Below, piece by piece: positions 1-7,824 of a stretch of DNA of 47,500 nt. Under the pieces are notes generated by a model, which was not told where the DNA came from, ran no database searches, and worked only from the letters and a program-made list of their open reading frames with translations. Position 1 is the first letter of the stretch. Every line of letters begins with the position of its first letter. The stretch covers positions 1-47,500 of the forward strand of contig JAFWKC010000020.1 in NCBI GenBank assembly GCA_017514345.1, given 5' to 3'. This stretch comes from Eubacterium sp. GTDB lineage: Bacteria; Bacillota; Clostridia; Oscillospirales; Acutalibacteraceae. The translations under genes and the position numbers were made by a program.

Positions 1-1314
1 AAAATCTATCTTTATGACAATGATGATAATGAATTTAACGTAACAAAAGAAGCAACCGTGCTTGATAACAATATTGCTTCAGTTTCCTTCTCGTTTGCTC
101 AGACACCTCAGGTCAGAGAATATACTGACGGTTATGCTGATTATAGGTATGACGTAAATGATAACAAAGAGTGTTTCTACTATTACAACCTACCTACCGT
201 ATATTCAAACGGTAACAAGCTGACTCTTAAGATGAAAGACGAAAGCATTAAAGTATATACCTACAAAAACGGTGGCTTTTACGATTCAGAAGACAATGAA
301 CTTCGTGCAGAAATTGATACTTCTTCAGAACAGTACAGCAAGCACTGGAGCGTCGGTTCAAATAATGAATTTACAATTGAGTGTTTAGGCTTTTCAACAA
401 CGGCAAAGGCTACGGTTGTTTCGTCAGGCATTAAATCAGTTTCGTTTACTCCTGCGACGCCTTATGTTATTACTGAAAACGACAGTAAATATTCAGAAAT
501 TGAAACTGACGAATACGGGACAAAGTATATTTACTATTATTCCGACGCATATGATTTTTACAAAGAGGGCAACAAGTTTACAGTTACCTTTACAAACGGT
601 TCAACTACTGAATATACCTGCCGCAAGGACAACTATGGCGATCTGAGTTATTTAGACAGCAATAATAAGTATATGCCTTACGATTACTGTAGATATAATA
701 CTCAGTATAAAAATCACTGGACGCCAAGTGCAAATAACGCGTTTTACGTTTATTTATGCGGTCAGACGCTGGCAGTTCCCGTTACAATCGCACACGCATG
801 GAGCGGCTGGACGGTAACGTCAACAGCTACCTGCACGACAGCGGGCTCTAAGTACAGAACCTGTTCAGTATGCGGCGCAAAGGACGTTGTTAACGAGCCT
901 GCAGCAGGCCACAAGTGGAAGGTAACAAAGGTTTACAAGAACGCTACCTTCAAGAAGGCAGGCAGCGGTAAGTATAAGTGTACGGTTTGCGGAGCAACAA
1001 AGAAGGATAAGATTCCGAAGCTCGGCAAGGTTAACGCTAAGAAGGTAAAGGTTAAGGCAGGCAAAAAGCAGTTTACGCTTAGCTGGACACCTGTTGCTAA
1101 CATCGGCGGCTATCAGATTCAGTACAGCACAAGCAAGAAGTTCGGCAAGGGCACCAAGACAGTAAACGTTAAGGGCGCAAAGACAAGCAAGAAGACTATC
1201 AAAAAGCTTGGCAAGAAAAAGACCTACTACGTACGTATCAGAGCTTGCAAAAAGATAGGCAAGAAGGTTCAGTATTCAGCCTGGACCGCAGCTAAAAAGG
1301 TTAAAACAAAGTAA
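1..1314 (+). CDS. Secreted repeat protein with Lys-rich FnIII-like C-terminus (5' partial)
   Basis: The reading frame is open from the first base, so the start and signal peptide lie outside the window. Two copies of an acidic, aromatic-rich unit of about 115 residues are visible (about nt 73-420 and 430-790); each ends in an HW-x-x-x-x-NN-x-F block. Two short H...CxxCG segments follow (about 785-1010), resembling the zinc-ribbon-like CxxC spacers common in Clostridial surface proteins. The last ~95 residues (from about nt 1025) look like a fibronectin type III fold (GYQIQYSTSKKF, TYYVRIRA) with very many lysines. There is no LPXTG motif. The unit is shared with the genes at 44571 and 46498, and the C-terminal domain with the next gene. 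An extracellular adhesin-like role is inference. Confidence 0.8.
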   Translation, partial: KIYLYDNDDNEFNVTKEATVLDNNIASVSFSFAQTPQVREYTDGYADYRYDVNDNKECFYYYNLPTVYSNGNKLTLKMKDESIKVYTYKNGGFYDSEDNELRAEIDTSSEQYSKHWSVGSNNEFTIECLGFSTTAKATVVSSGIKSVSFTPATPYVITENDSKYSEIETDEYGTKYIYYYSDAYDFYKEGNKFTVTFTNGSTTEYTCRKDNYGDLSYLDSNNKYMPYDYCRYNTQYKNHWTPSANNAFYVYLCGQTLAVPVTIAHAWSGWTVTSTATCTTAGSKYRTCSVCGAKDVVNEPAAGHKWKVTKVYKNATFKKAGSGKYKCTVCGATKKDKIPKLGKVNAKKVKVKAGKKQFTLSWTPVANIGGYQIQYSTSKKFGKGTKTVNVKGAKTSKKTIKKLGKKKTYYVRIRACKKIGKKVQYSAWTAAKKVKTK

Positions 1315-1328
1315 AACCTTCAAATGAA

Positions 1329-1355
1329 AACAGCCTCGTCAGAGGCTGTTTTTTT
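1329..1355 (+). terminator. Rho-independent terminator
   Basis: A 9-bp perfect stem (1329-1337 with 1342-1350) with a four-base loop is followed by a T run, 15 bases after the stop codon of the first gene. Confidence 0.9.
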
Positions 1356-1375
1356 GCAAAAACTGTCAAACGTAC

Positions 1376-1404
1376 TTGACATATTAATATTATTATATTA
1401 TCAT
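1376..1404 (+). promoter_or_regulatory. Sigma-A promoter of the 1492 gene
   Basis: TTGACA at 1376-1381, a 17-base spacer and TATCAT at 1399-1404. The expected start of transcription falls just before the leader hairpin at 1418. Confidence 0.75.
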
Positions 1405-1410
1405 TTTATT

Positions 1411-1450
1411 AACTAACGTCTGATATTTTTAAATATGCGGTCAGCAGACA
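1411..1450 (+). promoter_or_regulatory. Structured 5' leader motif, copy 1
   Basis: Outer stem GTCTG (1418-1422) with CAGAC (1445-1449); inner stem ATATT (1423-1427) with AATAT (1432-1436); between them on the 3' side is the unpaired octamer GCGGTCAG (1437-1444). An ACTAAC block precedes it. The same arrangement recurs at 44471 and 46401 with compensating changes in the outer stem. It is a candidate cis-acting RNA; I cannot match it to a named riboswitch class. Confidence 0.65.
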
Positions 1451-1491
1451 CAGGTTGTTTTTTATACACAATATGAAAGGAATTGATATTT

Positions 1492-2523
1492 ATGCAAAAG
1501 TCAACAAAACAATTTTTATCACTTTTACTTTGCCTTGCTATGCTGCTTTCCTTCCCGATTGCAACGAACGCAAACGCAAAAACATATGAAGAAACGTTTA
1601 CAGGCACGTTTGAAACTTATGATGGGAACGCAAGAAACATTCTTATCAGCGGTGCTGACGCAGCTATTACACAGTGGTTCCGTTTTTCTGAGTATGGACA
1701 AATCGTAATCGCTGGTAACAAAGCTTACAGCGTTGAGCAGAACGAATACGGCCTTAACGAATATTACAACAATATGCTTGCTGCAAAGACAGGCGAAACA
1801 TATACGCTCTGGCTTCAGCAGTACGGCGGTGCTGCATCTATTCGCTTCCAGGCAGAAGAGGATAACGAATATACTCTTACCACAAGCGATAATGCACAGT
1901 ATGGTCACGCTGCAAAGAACTTAACAGTTAAAGCTTATTCAAAAGCTTCTGGAAGAAATGCAGAGATTGCTCTTTCTTCAACAAAATCTGTAACTCTCAA
2001 GAAGGACGCTGTTATCTATATTGCTGTAGCAAACGGCTATAACAACCGTGACGCTGCAGTTGTTGATTTCAAGATTACAAAGGCAGCACAGGCTTGTAAG
2101 CACGACTATAAGTCTACTGTTACAAAGGCTGCAACCTTCAAGGCAACGGGCATTATGACGTATAAGTGCGCTATTTGCGGCGATACTTACACAACGACTA
2201 TTCCAAAGCTTGCAAAGGTTAACGCAAAGAAGGCTAAGGCTAAAGCAGGCAAGAAGCAATTTACACTTACCTGGGCTCCTGTTGCAGGTGTTGACGGATA
2301 TCAGATTCAGTACAGCACAACAAAGAAGTTCAAGAAGAAGGTAAAGGGCAAGAAGCAGATTCTCAAGACCGTAAAGGTTAAGGGCGCAAAGAGCAAGAAG
2401 AAGACTGTTAAGAAGCTTGGCAAGAAAAAGACCTACTATGTACGCGTAAGAGCATACAAGATGGTAAACGGCAAGGCTCAGTATTCTGCTTGGTCTGCAG
2501 CTAAGAAGGTTACGACAAAGTAA
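1492..2523 (+). CDS. Secreted protein with Lys-rich FnIII-like C-terminus
   Basis: 343 residues from the ATG at 1492. An upstream in-frame TTG (1483) sits directly against the AAAGG ribosome site and is unlikely to be the start. Residues 1-29 are a signal peptide (LSLLLCLAMLLSFP core, cut after NANA). Residues ~30-200 form a beta-rich domain resembling a bacterial pre-peptidase/PPC-type jelly roll. One H...CAICG segment follows. The C-terminal ~95 residues are a lysine-loaded FnIII-like domain closely matching that of the first gene. No sorting signal or transmembrane anchor is seen, so wall retention through the basic domain is an inference. It lacks the HW repeat unit of its paralogues but shares their promoter-leader design. 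Confidence 0.85.
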   Translation: MQKSTKQFLSLLLCLAMLLSFPIATNANAKTYEETFTGTFETYDGNARNILISGADAAITQWFRFSEYGQIVIAGNKAYSVEQNEYGLNEYYNNMLAAKTGETYTLWLQQYGGAASIRFQAEEDNEYTLTTSDNAQYGHAAKNLTVKAYSKASGRNAEIALSSTKSVTLKKDAVIYIAVANGYNNRDAAVVDFKITKAAQACKHDYKSTVTKAATFKATGIMTYKCAICGDTYTTTIPKLAKVNAKKAKAKAGKKQFTLTWAPVAGVDGYQIQYSTTKKFKKKVKGKKQILKTVKVKGAKSKKKTVKKLGKKKTYYVRVRAYKMVNGKAQYSAWSAAKKVTTK

Positions 2524-2540
2524 GCTTTGACATAATTATT

Positions 2541-2574
2541 AAAGAGTTGTCTTGAAAAAGACAACTCTTTTTTG
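2541..2574 (+). terminator. Rho-independent terminator
   Basis: An 11-bp stem AAGAGTTGTCT / AGACAACTCTT (2542-2552, 2559-2569) is followed by T6. The A-rich 5' flank could also serve the convergent gene at 2596. Confidence 0.9.
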
Positions 2575-2595
2575 ATGTTATTAGGTTGTAAAGTG

Positions 2596-3417
2596 TTATA
2601 AATTGTTCCTCGCCCAGTGGAAAAGGTATTGCTGCGCTATGCCCTCAATGCCGTCAAAGCATTTCGGCAGACCGTCGGGATAGTATTCCATAACGCGCTT
2701 CATCCACACGTCAACGGGGAACGCGCTGTAAAACTGAAAGCCAAAGAGCAGCGCGCAGTTAGCGACCTTTATGCCGACTCCGTAAATATTCAGTAATTCC
2801 TTGCGCGCCTCCTCAAGCGGGAGGCTTTTAATTTTTTCTAAATCGATTTTTCCGCTTGCAACGTCCTTTGAGAGCCGTTCAAGATATTTTGCGCGGTAGC
2901 CGCAGCCGAGTGCTTCAAAATCCTCTGTAGTAAGCGCCGAGAGCCTTTCTGCGCTCGGGAAGGAATACCAGCCGTCAGCGACCTCGTCGCCGTATGCGGC
3001 GCACAGACGCGAAATAATCAGCTTTATGCGCTTGATGTTATTCTGCTGGCTGATAACGAACGAGCACAGCGCCTCCCACGGCTCTTGATTTAAAATCCGT
3101 ATGCCGTAGTATTCGTCAATCGTACTGCTTAGCAGCTCGTCCTGCTTCAGCGTTTCGCAGATTTTTTTGTAATCCTTGTCAAGGTCAAAATAATTTCTGA
3201 AAAAGCCTTCAAAGCTGTCCCTGTCGGTGTTCCTGAAAATCAGGTCGCCGTTTTCATTTTTTGAAATATTCAGAAAATAACCGCCCGCAACACCGCTGTA
3301 TGAGCCGTCGTCCTGCTTTTCCCACCTGAACGCCTGACCGCAGTCGAGCGTCAGGTCGAGGTCGAGGCATTCTACGTCGCTGACAACGACGTCATTTTGT
3401 GTATATTCTACTCTCAT
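2596..3417 (-). CDS. ogg: OGG1-type 8-oxoguanine DNA glycosylase/AP lyase
   Basis: 273 residues. An N-terminal OGG_N-like domain (about 1-105, with DCGQAFRW at 25-32) precedes an HhH-GPD glycosylase domain (about 110-273). The helix-hairpin-helix YGVGIKVANC at 212-221 contains the expected catalytic lysine (K217), and PVDVWMKR at 234-241 supplies the aspartate (D236). In this family the enzyme excises 8-oxo-7,8-dihydroguanine and nicks the abasic site. It is a single gene, convergent with the secreted protein upstream. Its spacer to the next gene holds the 132-bp inverted repeat. Confidence 0.9.
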   Translation of the reverse strand: MRVEYTQNDVVVSDVECLDLDLTLDCGQAFRWEKQDDGSYSGVAGGYFLNISKNENGDLIFRNTDRDSFEGFFRNYFDLDKDYKKICETLKQDELLSSTIDEYYGIRILNQEPWEALCSFVISQQNNIKRIKLIISRLCAAYGDEVADGWYSFPSAERLSALTTEDFEALGCGYRAKYLERLSKDVASGKIDLEKIKSLPLEEARKELLNIYGVGIKVANCALLFGFQFYSAFPVDVWMKRVMEYYPDGLPKCFDGIEGIAQQYLFHWARNNL

Positions 3418-3812
3418 TTTTCATCCTCATATCACTACTTGTAATAATTGAATTATATCATTTTTTTGTCAAGAGGGAAAGTGAAAAAGGGCAATTTACA
3501 CAAAAATTTTTTATTTATGCCATTTGTTGAAAACTATGTGTAAAATGTTCAAAAAGGGCTATAAAATGTTAACAAAAACGTTTTCAACAGCCGAAAAACG
3601 CGTAATTATAGCCATTTCAGGCTATGTTTTCAACATTTTCAACATAGTTTTGAACATTATATATTACAGTCTGTTTAATACAATGCGTTATCAAAACAGC
3701 TTGTCAAGTTAAAATTTATGCTCATTTTTCACAAAAATAACAAAGGCAAATTTTGAATACTTTTGTGATTTTTGTTAACACTATTTGTATAATTTGAAAG
3801 GGTTTGAAATGT
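3418..3812. other. Intergenic region of ~395 bp
   Basis: No convincing gene. It contains the start region of the glycosylase, the inverted repeat at 3525-3656 and an AT-rich segment before the next gene. A TATAAT at 3788-3793 lies too close to the 3813 start (its transcript would lose the ribosome site), and no good -35 pairs with it. Confidence 0.6.
3525..3656. repeat. 132-bp imperfect inverted repeat with TTTTCAACA 9-mers
   Basis: The left arm (3525-3554) matches the reverse complement of the right arm (3627-3656) at about 26 of 30 positions. An inner pair, GGCTATA (3557-3563) and TATAGCC (3607-3613), continues the symmetry. TTTTCAACA occurs exactly at 3581-3589, 3627-3635 and 3636-3644 and, inverted, at 3525-3533. 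The one-mismatch form TTTTGAACA occurs at 3648-3656 and, inverted, at 3546-3554. It could be a binding-site array, a large RNA hairpin or a MITE-like insertion; no target duplication is evident. Confidence 0.75.
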
Positions 3813-4079
3813 ATGATTAAAGGTGTAAACAAACAGGTGCTCGAGGTCACTCATCCCGAGTCGCCGTATTTCGACAGAGTTCTGTTTTTCGTAAGCGCAA
3901 ACGGCGCCGAAACGGACGAGGAAAAGCTCAGGGGCGCAGCGCAGAAAATCGTAAGCTCCGCACAGAAGCCGCCAAAAACGAGAAGGACTAAGGAACAGAT
4001 ACTTCTTAACGTTATTTATACGATTTGCGGTATCGGCGCGGGCGCGGTGCTTATGCTCGTTCTCAGTACGGTGATATAG
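3813..4079 (+). CDS. Small tail-anchored membrane protein, unknown function
   Basis: 88 residues from the ATG at 3813, preceded by GAAAGGG at the right distance; an in-frame TTG nine bases earlier overlaps that site. The first ~60 residues are soluble and charged (THPESPYFDRVLFF, then a lysine/arginine-rich stretch PPKTRRTKEQ). Residues ~65-88 form one C-terminal transmembrane helix. I do not recognise a family. The gene ends 10 bases before the SleB-like gene, so the two are probably co-transcribed and both membrane-associated; a role in the same envelope or spore process is inferred from position only. Confidence 0.7.
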   Translation: MIKGVNKQVLEVTHPESPYFDRVLFFVSANGAETDEEKLRGAAQKIVSSAQKPPKTRRTKEQILLNVIYTICGIGAGAVLMLVLSTVI

Positions 4080-4089
4080 GGGGATAAAA

Positions 4090-4794
4090 ATGACAAGGAC
4101 TAACAGACGCTTTTTTGAAATTGCAGTAGTATTTCTTATTATAATAGGTATGGCAGGCACGGGCTTTGCCGTGTGGGACGCCTGCTTTAAGGAGGACAGC
4201 ATCGTTGCGCTGTCGCGTTACGGCTCGACGGGCAGCGAGGTCAAAAGCATCCAGACGAAGCTGAAAAGCCTTGGCTACTACAACGGCACGGTTGACGGAA
4301 TTTACGGCACTCAGACGAAGAATGCCGTAACGTCGTTTCAGCGAAACTGCGGAATTACCGTTGACGGCATTGCAGGACCGCAGACGCTGTTATATCTCGG
4401 TCTCGGCGGCTCCTCGTCGTCCTCGGGCGCGGGAAAGTATACGGCGGACGAAATTAACCTGCTTGCAAAGGTTATTTCTGCCGAAGCGCGCGGCGAAAGC
4501 TACGAAGGTCAGGTTGCCGTCGGCGCTGTCGTTCTTAACAGGGTGGCGCACCCGTCGTTTCCCGATTCTATCAGCGGCGTGGTTTACCAGAACGGCGCGT
4601 TTTCCTGCGTGTACGATTCAAACTGGTATCAGCCCGTCGCCGATTCGGCAAAACGCGCGGCGCAGGACGCTGTTAACGGCTGGGACCCGTCGGGCGGTGC
4701 GATTTACTACTACAATCCAGCAAAGACGAGCAACGCGTGGATGCGTTCAAGACCTGTAATCAAGGTAATCGGAAACCACTACTTCTGCAAATAA
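4090..4794 (+). CDS. sleB: SleB-type spore cortex-lytic / cell wall hydrolase
   Basis: 234 residues. An N-terminal membrane helix (about 9-28) is followed by a peptidoglycan-binding domain of the PG_binding_1 type (about 45-104, with GYYNGTVDGIYGTQTKNAV), a serine/glycine linker (107-115) and a Hydrolase_2 (SleB) domain (about 118-234). VISAEARGESYEGQVAVG at 128-145 holds the conserved glutamate expected to act as the lytic transglycosylase acid (E132). Family members cut muramic-lactam cortex peptidoglycan in germination, but similar proteins also act on vegetative walls, so the gene suggests without proving a spore former. It forms an operon with the small membrane protein upstream. Confidence 0.88.
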   Translation: MTRTNRRFFEIAVVFLIIIGMAGTGFAVWDACFKEDSIVALSRYGSTGSEVKSIQTKLKSLGYYNGTVDGIYGTQTKNAVTSFQRNCGITVDGIAGPQTLLYLGLGGSSSSSGAGKYTADEINLLAKVISAEARGESYEGQVAVGAVVLNRVAHPSFPDSISGVVYQNGAFSCVYDSNWYQPVADSAKRAAQDAVNGWDPSGGAIYYYNPAKTSNAWMRSRPVIKVIGNHYFCK

Positions 4795-4798
4795 ACAA

Positions 4799-4822
4799 GG
4801 GCTGTCAAAAGACAGCCCGTTT
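4799..4822. terminator. Terminator between convergent genes
   Basis: An 8-bp stem GGGCTGTC / GACAGCCC with an AAAA loop (4799-4818) followed by GTTT. It is placed to serve sleB on the plus strand and possibly the aminopeptidase on the minus strand. Confidence 0.7.
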
Positions 4823-4833
4823 CAGTATATATT

Positions 4834-6234
4834 CTACTTTGTGAAGAAAGTAAGGAATGCTTTGTACGCGTAATAAACGTCGGTCTTTGCAACTACCTCG
4901 TACGGCGCGTGCATCGAAAGCACGGGAACGCCGACGTCTATCGTGTCAACATCCATATTCGCAACGTACATAGCAACAGTTCCGCCGCCGCCTGCGTCAA
5001 CCTTGCCGAGCTCGCCGCTCTGCCACAGAACGTCGTTTTCCTCGAGCAGAGTTTTTACCCAGCTTACGAATTCAGCCGAAGCGTCGGAGGTTCCGCTCTT
5101 GCCGCGCGCGCCCGTAAACTTCGTTACGCACACGCCCTGATTAACGAAGCTTGCGTTGTTCTTTTCGTACGGCGAAGCCCAGGTTGGGTCAAATGCCGCG
5201 TTAACGTCGGCAGAAAGACACTTTGAGTTGCGGAGCACGTCCCTGCCCTCAAAGCCCTCAAATCTTGCAAGGTCCTCGATGAAATAGCGAAGATAGGAGG
5301 AATTAAGTCCCGTGTTTCCGTCAGAGCCGACCTCCTCCTTGTCGGTGAGGACGGTGATAGCCGTATATTCGGGCGCTTCCTCGATGTCAAGAATAGCCTG
5401 AAGCGCAGGATATGAGCAAACCCTGTCGTCGTGGCCGTAGCCGCCGATAAGCGAACGGTCAAAGCCGATGTCGTCAACCGTGAACGCAGGCACAAGCTCA
5501 AGCTCAGCCGAAAGAAAATCGCGCTCAACGATGCCGTACTTTTCATAGAGCAGAGCAAGAAGGTTGAGCTTGATACGCTCGCTCTCCTCGTCGTCCTTAA
5601 ACGGACGCGAGCCGATTACAACGTTGAGCTCCTCGCCCTGAACAATCTCGCTTGCCTTTCTTTTCATCTGCTCGTCGCCGAGGTGCGGAAGAATATCGGT
5701 AATGCAGAACTTCGGTTCGCCTGCCGCCTCGCCGATTTTTACGTCAACAAAGGTGCCGTCGTTTTTGCAAATTCTGCCGTGAAGCGAAAGCGGAATAGCC
5801 GTCCACTGATATTTCTTGATACCGCCGTAGTAGTGAGTTTTGAAGAAGCCGAGTCCGTCAGCCTCGTAAACGGGACACTGTTTCAGGTCGATGCGCGGCG
5901 AGTCAATGTGCGCCGCAGAAATCCTTACGCCGTCCTTGATGCTGCGTCTGCCCTTTACGCAAAGGATAATCGACTTGCCCCTGTTTGCAAAGTAAACCTT
6001 GTCGCCTGCATTGAGCGGCTCACCGAACTCGTCGAATTTTGTAAAGCCGTTTTTGATTGCGATGTCCTCAACCCAAGCGGCAACCTCGCGTTCAGTTTTG
6101 CATTCGCCGAGGAATTCCTTGTAGCCCTCGCAGAACTCGTCGCAGATTGCAAGCTCCTCGTCGCTCATAAAATCAATTGCGTTTTCCTTTTTGTTAAACA
6201 GCATTTCCTTAAGCTGCTTTGCTTTTTCTCCCAT
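4834..6234 (-). CDS. M18 family metalloaminopeptidase
   Basis: 466 residues, full length for an M18 (aspartyl/leucyl aminopeptidase) enzyme. Metal-site motifs are all present: SAAHIDSPR (H109), GYGHDDRV (D270), TDKEEVGS (E300/E301), SADVNAAFDP (D343) and SMHAPYE (H442). These enzymes are cytosolic dinuclear zinc peptidases that remove N-terminal residues from peptides. The gene starts 14 bases after the tsaC/coaE fusion and is the last of a four-gene operon running from 9109. ATAGGAGGTTATATT upstream is a strong ribosome site. Substrate preference cannot be read from the sequence. Confidence 0.93.
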   Translation of the reverse strand: MGEKAKQLKEMLFNKKENAIDFMSDEELAICDEFCEGYKEFLGECKTEREVAAWVEDIAIKNGFTKFDEFGEPLNAGDKVYFANRGKSIILCVKGRRSIKDGVRISAAHIDSPRIDLKQCPVYEADGLGFFKTHYYGGIKKYQWTAIPLSLHGRICKNDGTFVDVKIGEAAGEPKFCITDILPHLGDEQMKRKASEIVQGEELNVVIGSRPFKDDEESERIKLNLLALLYEKYGIVERDFLSAELELVPAFTVDDIGFDRSLIGGYGHDDRVCSYPALQAILDIEEAPEYTAITVLTDKEEVGSDGNTGLNSSYLRYFIEDLARFEGFEGRDVLRNSKCLSADVNAAFDPTWASPYEKNNASFVNQGVCVTKFTGARGKSGTSDASAEFVSWVKTLLEENDVLWQSGELGKVDAGGGGTVAMYVANMDVDTIDVGVPVLSMHAPYEVVAKTDVYYAYKAFLTFFTK

Positions 6235-6248
6235 AATATAACCTCCGT

Positions 6249-7817
6249 TTATAGTATTTGATTTATGATGTCATTTATTTGTTTATCTATGTCAGAGCCG
6301 TCGTTTTCTATTACAAAATCGCTCCTGCTCCTGTAATATTCGTCGTCAAGCTGCGCGTTTATCCGCTCGCGCGCTTTTTCCTCAGTTATTCCGTCGCGTC
6401 TGATAATTCGCTCAATACGTACTTTTTCGGGCGCCGAAACGGCAATAACCTTGTAGCACAGCTCCTCGGCGTGCGCTTCAAACAGCTGCGGCGCGTCGAG
6501 CACGCTCGGCGTTTTTGCAAGCGCCTTGCAGCGTTCTATTATCGCAGGGTGCATTATTTTGTTAAGCGCGTCGGTGCGCTCTCTGCTTTCAAACGCACGA
6601 CCTGCAAGAAGCGCGCGGTCAAGCTCAGCGTCTTTGATAATATCGCGTCCGAATTCGTCGGCAAGCTTTTTCAGCAGGGGCGAGCCCTTCTTCACGACCT
6701 CGCGCGCAACGGAGTCTGTGTCAATAACGTTAAAGCCGAGCTCTTCAAGGCGTTTGCAGACGTATCCCTTGCCAGCGCCCGTTCCGCCAGTAAGCCCGAT
6801 AGTAAACGGCTTTGTCAAATCAATAATATTGAACGCCGATGCGCGTATCAGCCTGTTGTATACAGCCATAGCCACGCCGTCCTTGTGCGGCATACGCGCG
6901 TAAACGCGCTTTGCGCCGAGCTCGTCGAGCCTTCTCAGCGCGTCAAACAGCTCGCGCGCCTGACTTGCGTCGTCGCTTTCGCTGCCGTAGGTAACGTAAG
7001 GTACGTTAACGCTGTCGCCCTCAAAGCAGAGCGCGAAGGCGTCTTTTTTCGTGTTTACGAACGCTTCGTATTTTTCCTTGTCAGCGTCGACAAGAATAAT
7101 TTTTGCTTTCGGTGAGTAGTGCTTGTATTTCATTCCAGGCGAAGCGGCAGTTTCGTTTTCGCCGAGCTCGCCGAGTACCGCGTCGGCGATTTTTACCTCG
7201 CCTATAACTGCTTCGAGCATTTCCTTTGTAACTGCGCCTGGACGGAGTATTGTAGGCACGTCGGTTGCAAGCGTTATAACGGTTGACTCAACGCCGACCT
7301 CGCAGTCGCCGCCGTCAATAATTGCGTCGATTTTTCCGTTCATATCGTCTATGACGTATTTCGCCTTCGTCGGCGAGGGAAGTCCGCTTGTGTTCGCGCT
7401 TGGAGCAGCGACGGGAACGCCGCTTGCTTTGATAACTGCGCGCGCCGTTTCGTTTTGAGGCATACGCACGGCAACCGTGTCAAGTCCGCCGCTCGTTACG
7501 CTCGGTATTACGTCTGATTTTTTCAGAATTATTGTAAGCGGCGCGGGAAAAAACGCGTCGATTAGCGCCTTTGCCTTTGGCGTAACCTCTTTGACAAGCG
7601 GGAGGATATCGTCCTTTTGAGCAATATGAACGATAAGCGGATTGTCGCTCGGTCTGCCCTTTGCAGCGTAAATGCTTCTGACTGCTTTTTCGTCAAGCGC
7701 GTTCGCGCCAAGACCGTAAACCGTTTCTGTCGGGAATGCGACAAGACCGCCGCCGCGTATTATCGCGCCAGCTTTTTGCAGGTCCCGTTCACTTGTCGAC
7801 AGAATTTCAGTTTTCAT
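6249..7817 (-). CDS. Fusion of threonylcarbamoyl-AMP synthase (TsaC/Sua5) and dephospho-CoA kinase (CoaE)
   Basis: One uninterrupted 522-residue frame. Residues 1-205 are the YrdC/TsaC fold with KGRPSDNPL at 53-61 and SANTSGLPSPT at 140-150; about 225-330 is the Sua5 C-terminal domain. Together these make threonylcarbamoyl-AMP from threonine, bicarbonate and ATP for tRNA t6A37. From residue ~337 a second enzyme begins: GLTGGTGAGKG (341-351) is the P-loop of CoaE, followed by DTDSVAREV and the LNKIMHP lid region. CoaE phosphorylates dephospho-CoA, the last step of CoA synthesis. It sits 7 bases after prfA in the operon. In most bacteria these are separate genes; the continuous frame and intact motifs in both halves argue against an assembly join. 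Confidence 0.92.
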   Translation of the reverse strand: MKTEILSTSERDLQKAGAIIRGGGLVAFPTETVYGLGANALDEKAVRSIYAAKGRPSDNPLIVHIAQKDDILPLVKEVTPKAKALIDAFFPAPLTIILKKSDVIPSVTSGGLDTVAVRMPQNETARAVIKASGVPVAAPSANTSGLPSPTKAKYVIDDMNGKIDAIIDGGDCEVGVESTVITLATDVPTILRPGAVTKEMLEAVIGEVKIADAVLGELGENETAASPGMKYKHYSPKAKIILVDADKEKYEAFVNTKKDAFALCFEGDSVNVPYVTYGSESDDASQARELFDALRRLDELGAKRVYARMPHKDGVAMAVYNRLIRASAFNIIDLTKPFTIGLTGGTGAGKGYVCKRLEELGFNVIDTDSVAREVVKKGSPLLKKLADEFGRDIIKDAELDRALLAGRAFESRERTDALNKIMHPAIIERCKALAKTPSVLDAPQLFEAHAEELCYKVIAVSAPEKVRIERIIRRDGITEEKARERINAQLDDEYYRSRSDFVIENDGSDIDKQINDIINQIL

Positions 7818-7824
7818 AATCGTT

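Noticed and set aside
1411..1450. Cyclic di-GMP riboswitch in the surface-protein leaders
   Set aside because: The conserved core of neither c-di-GMP class is present; the motif is much shorter.
3525..3656. Chromosomal origin (oriC)
   Set aside because: The 9-mers differ from the DnaA box at three positions, and dnaA, dnaN and similar neighbours are absent.
3524..3712. 62-codon frame in the spacer before the SleB operon
   Set aside because: It is produced by the long inverted repeat, has no ribosome site and reads as low-complexity hydrophobic sequence.
5431..6261. 276-codon plus-strand frame opposite the aminopeptidase
   Set aside because: Antisense shadow caused by codon bias; the minus strand encodes a complete M18 enzyme.
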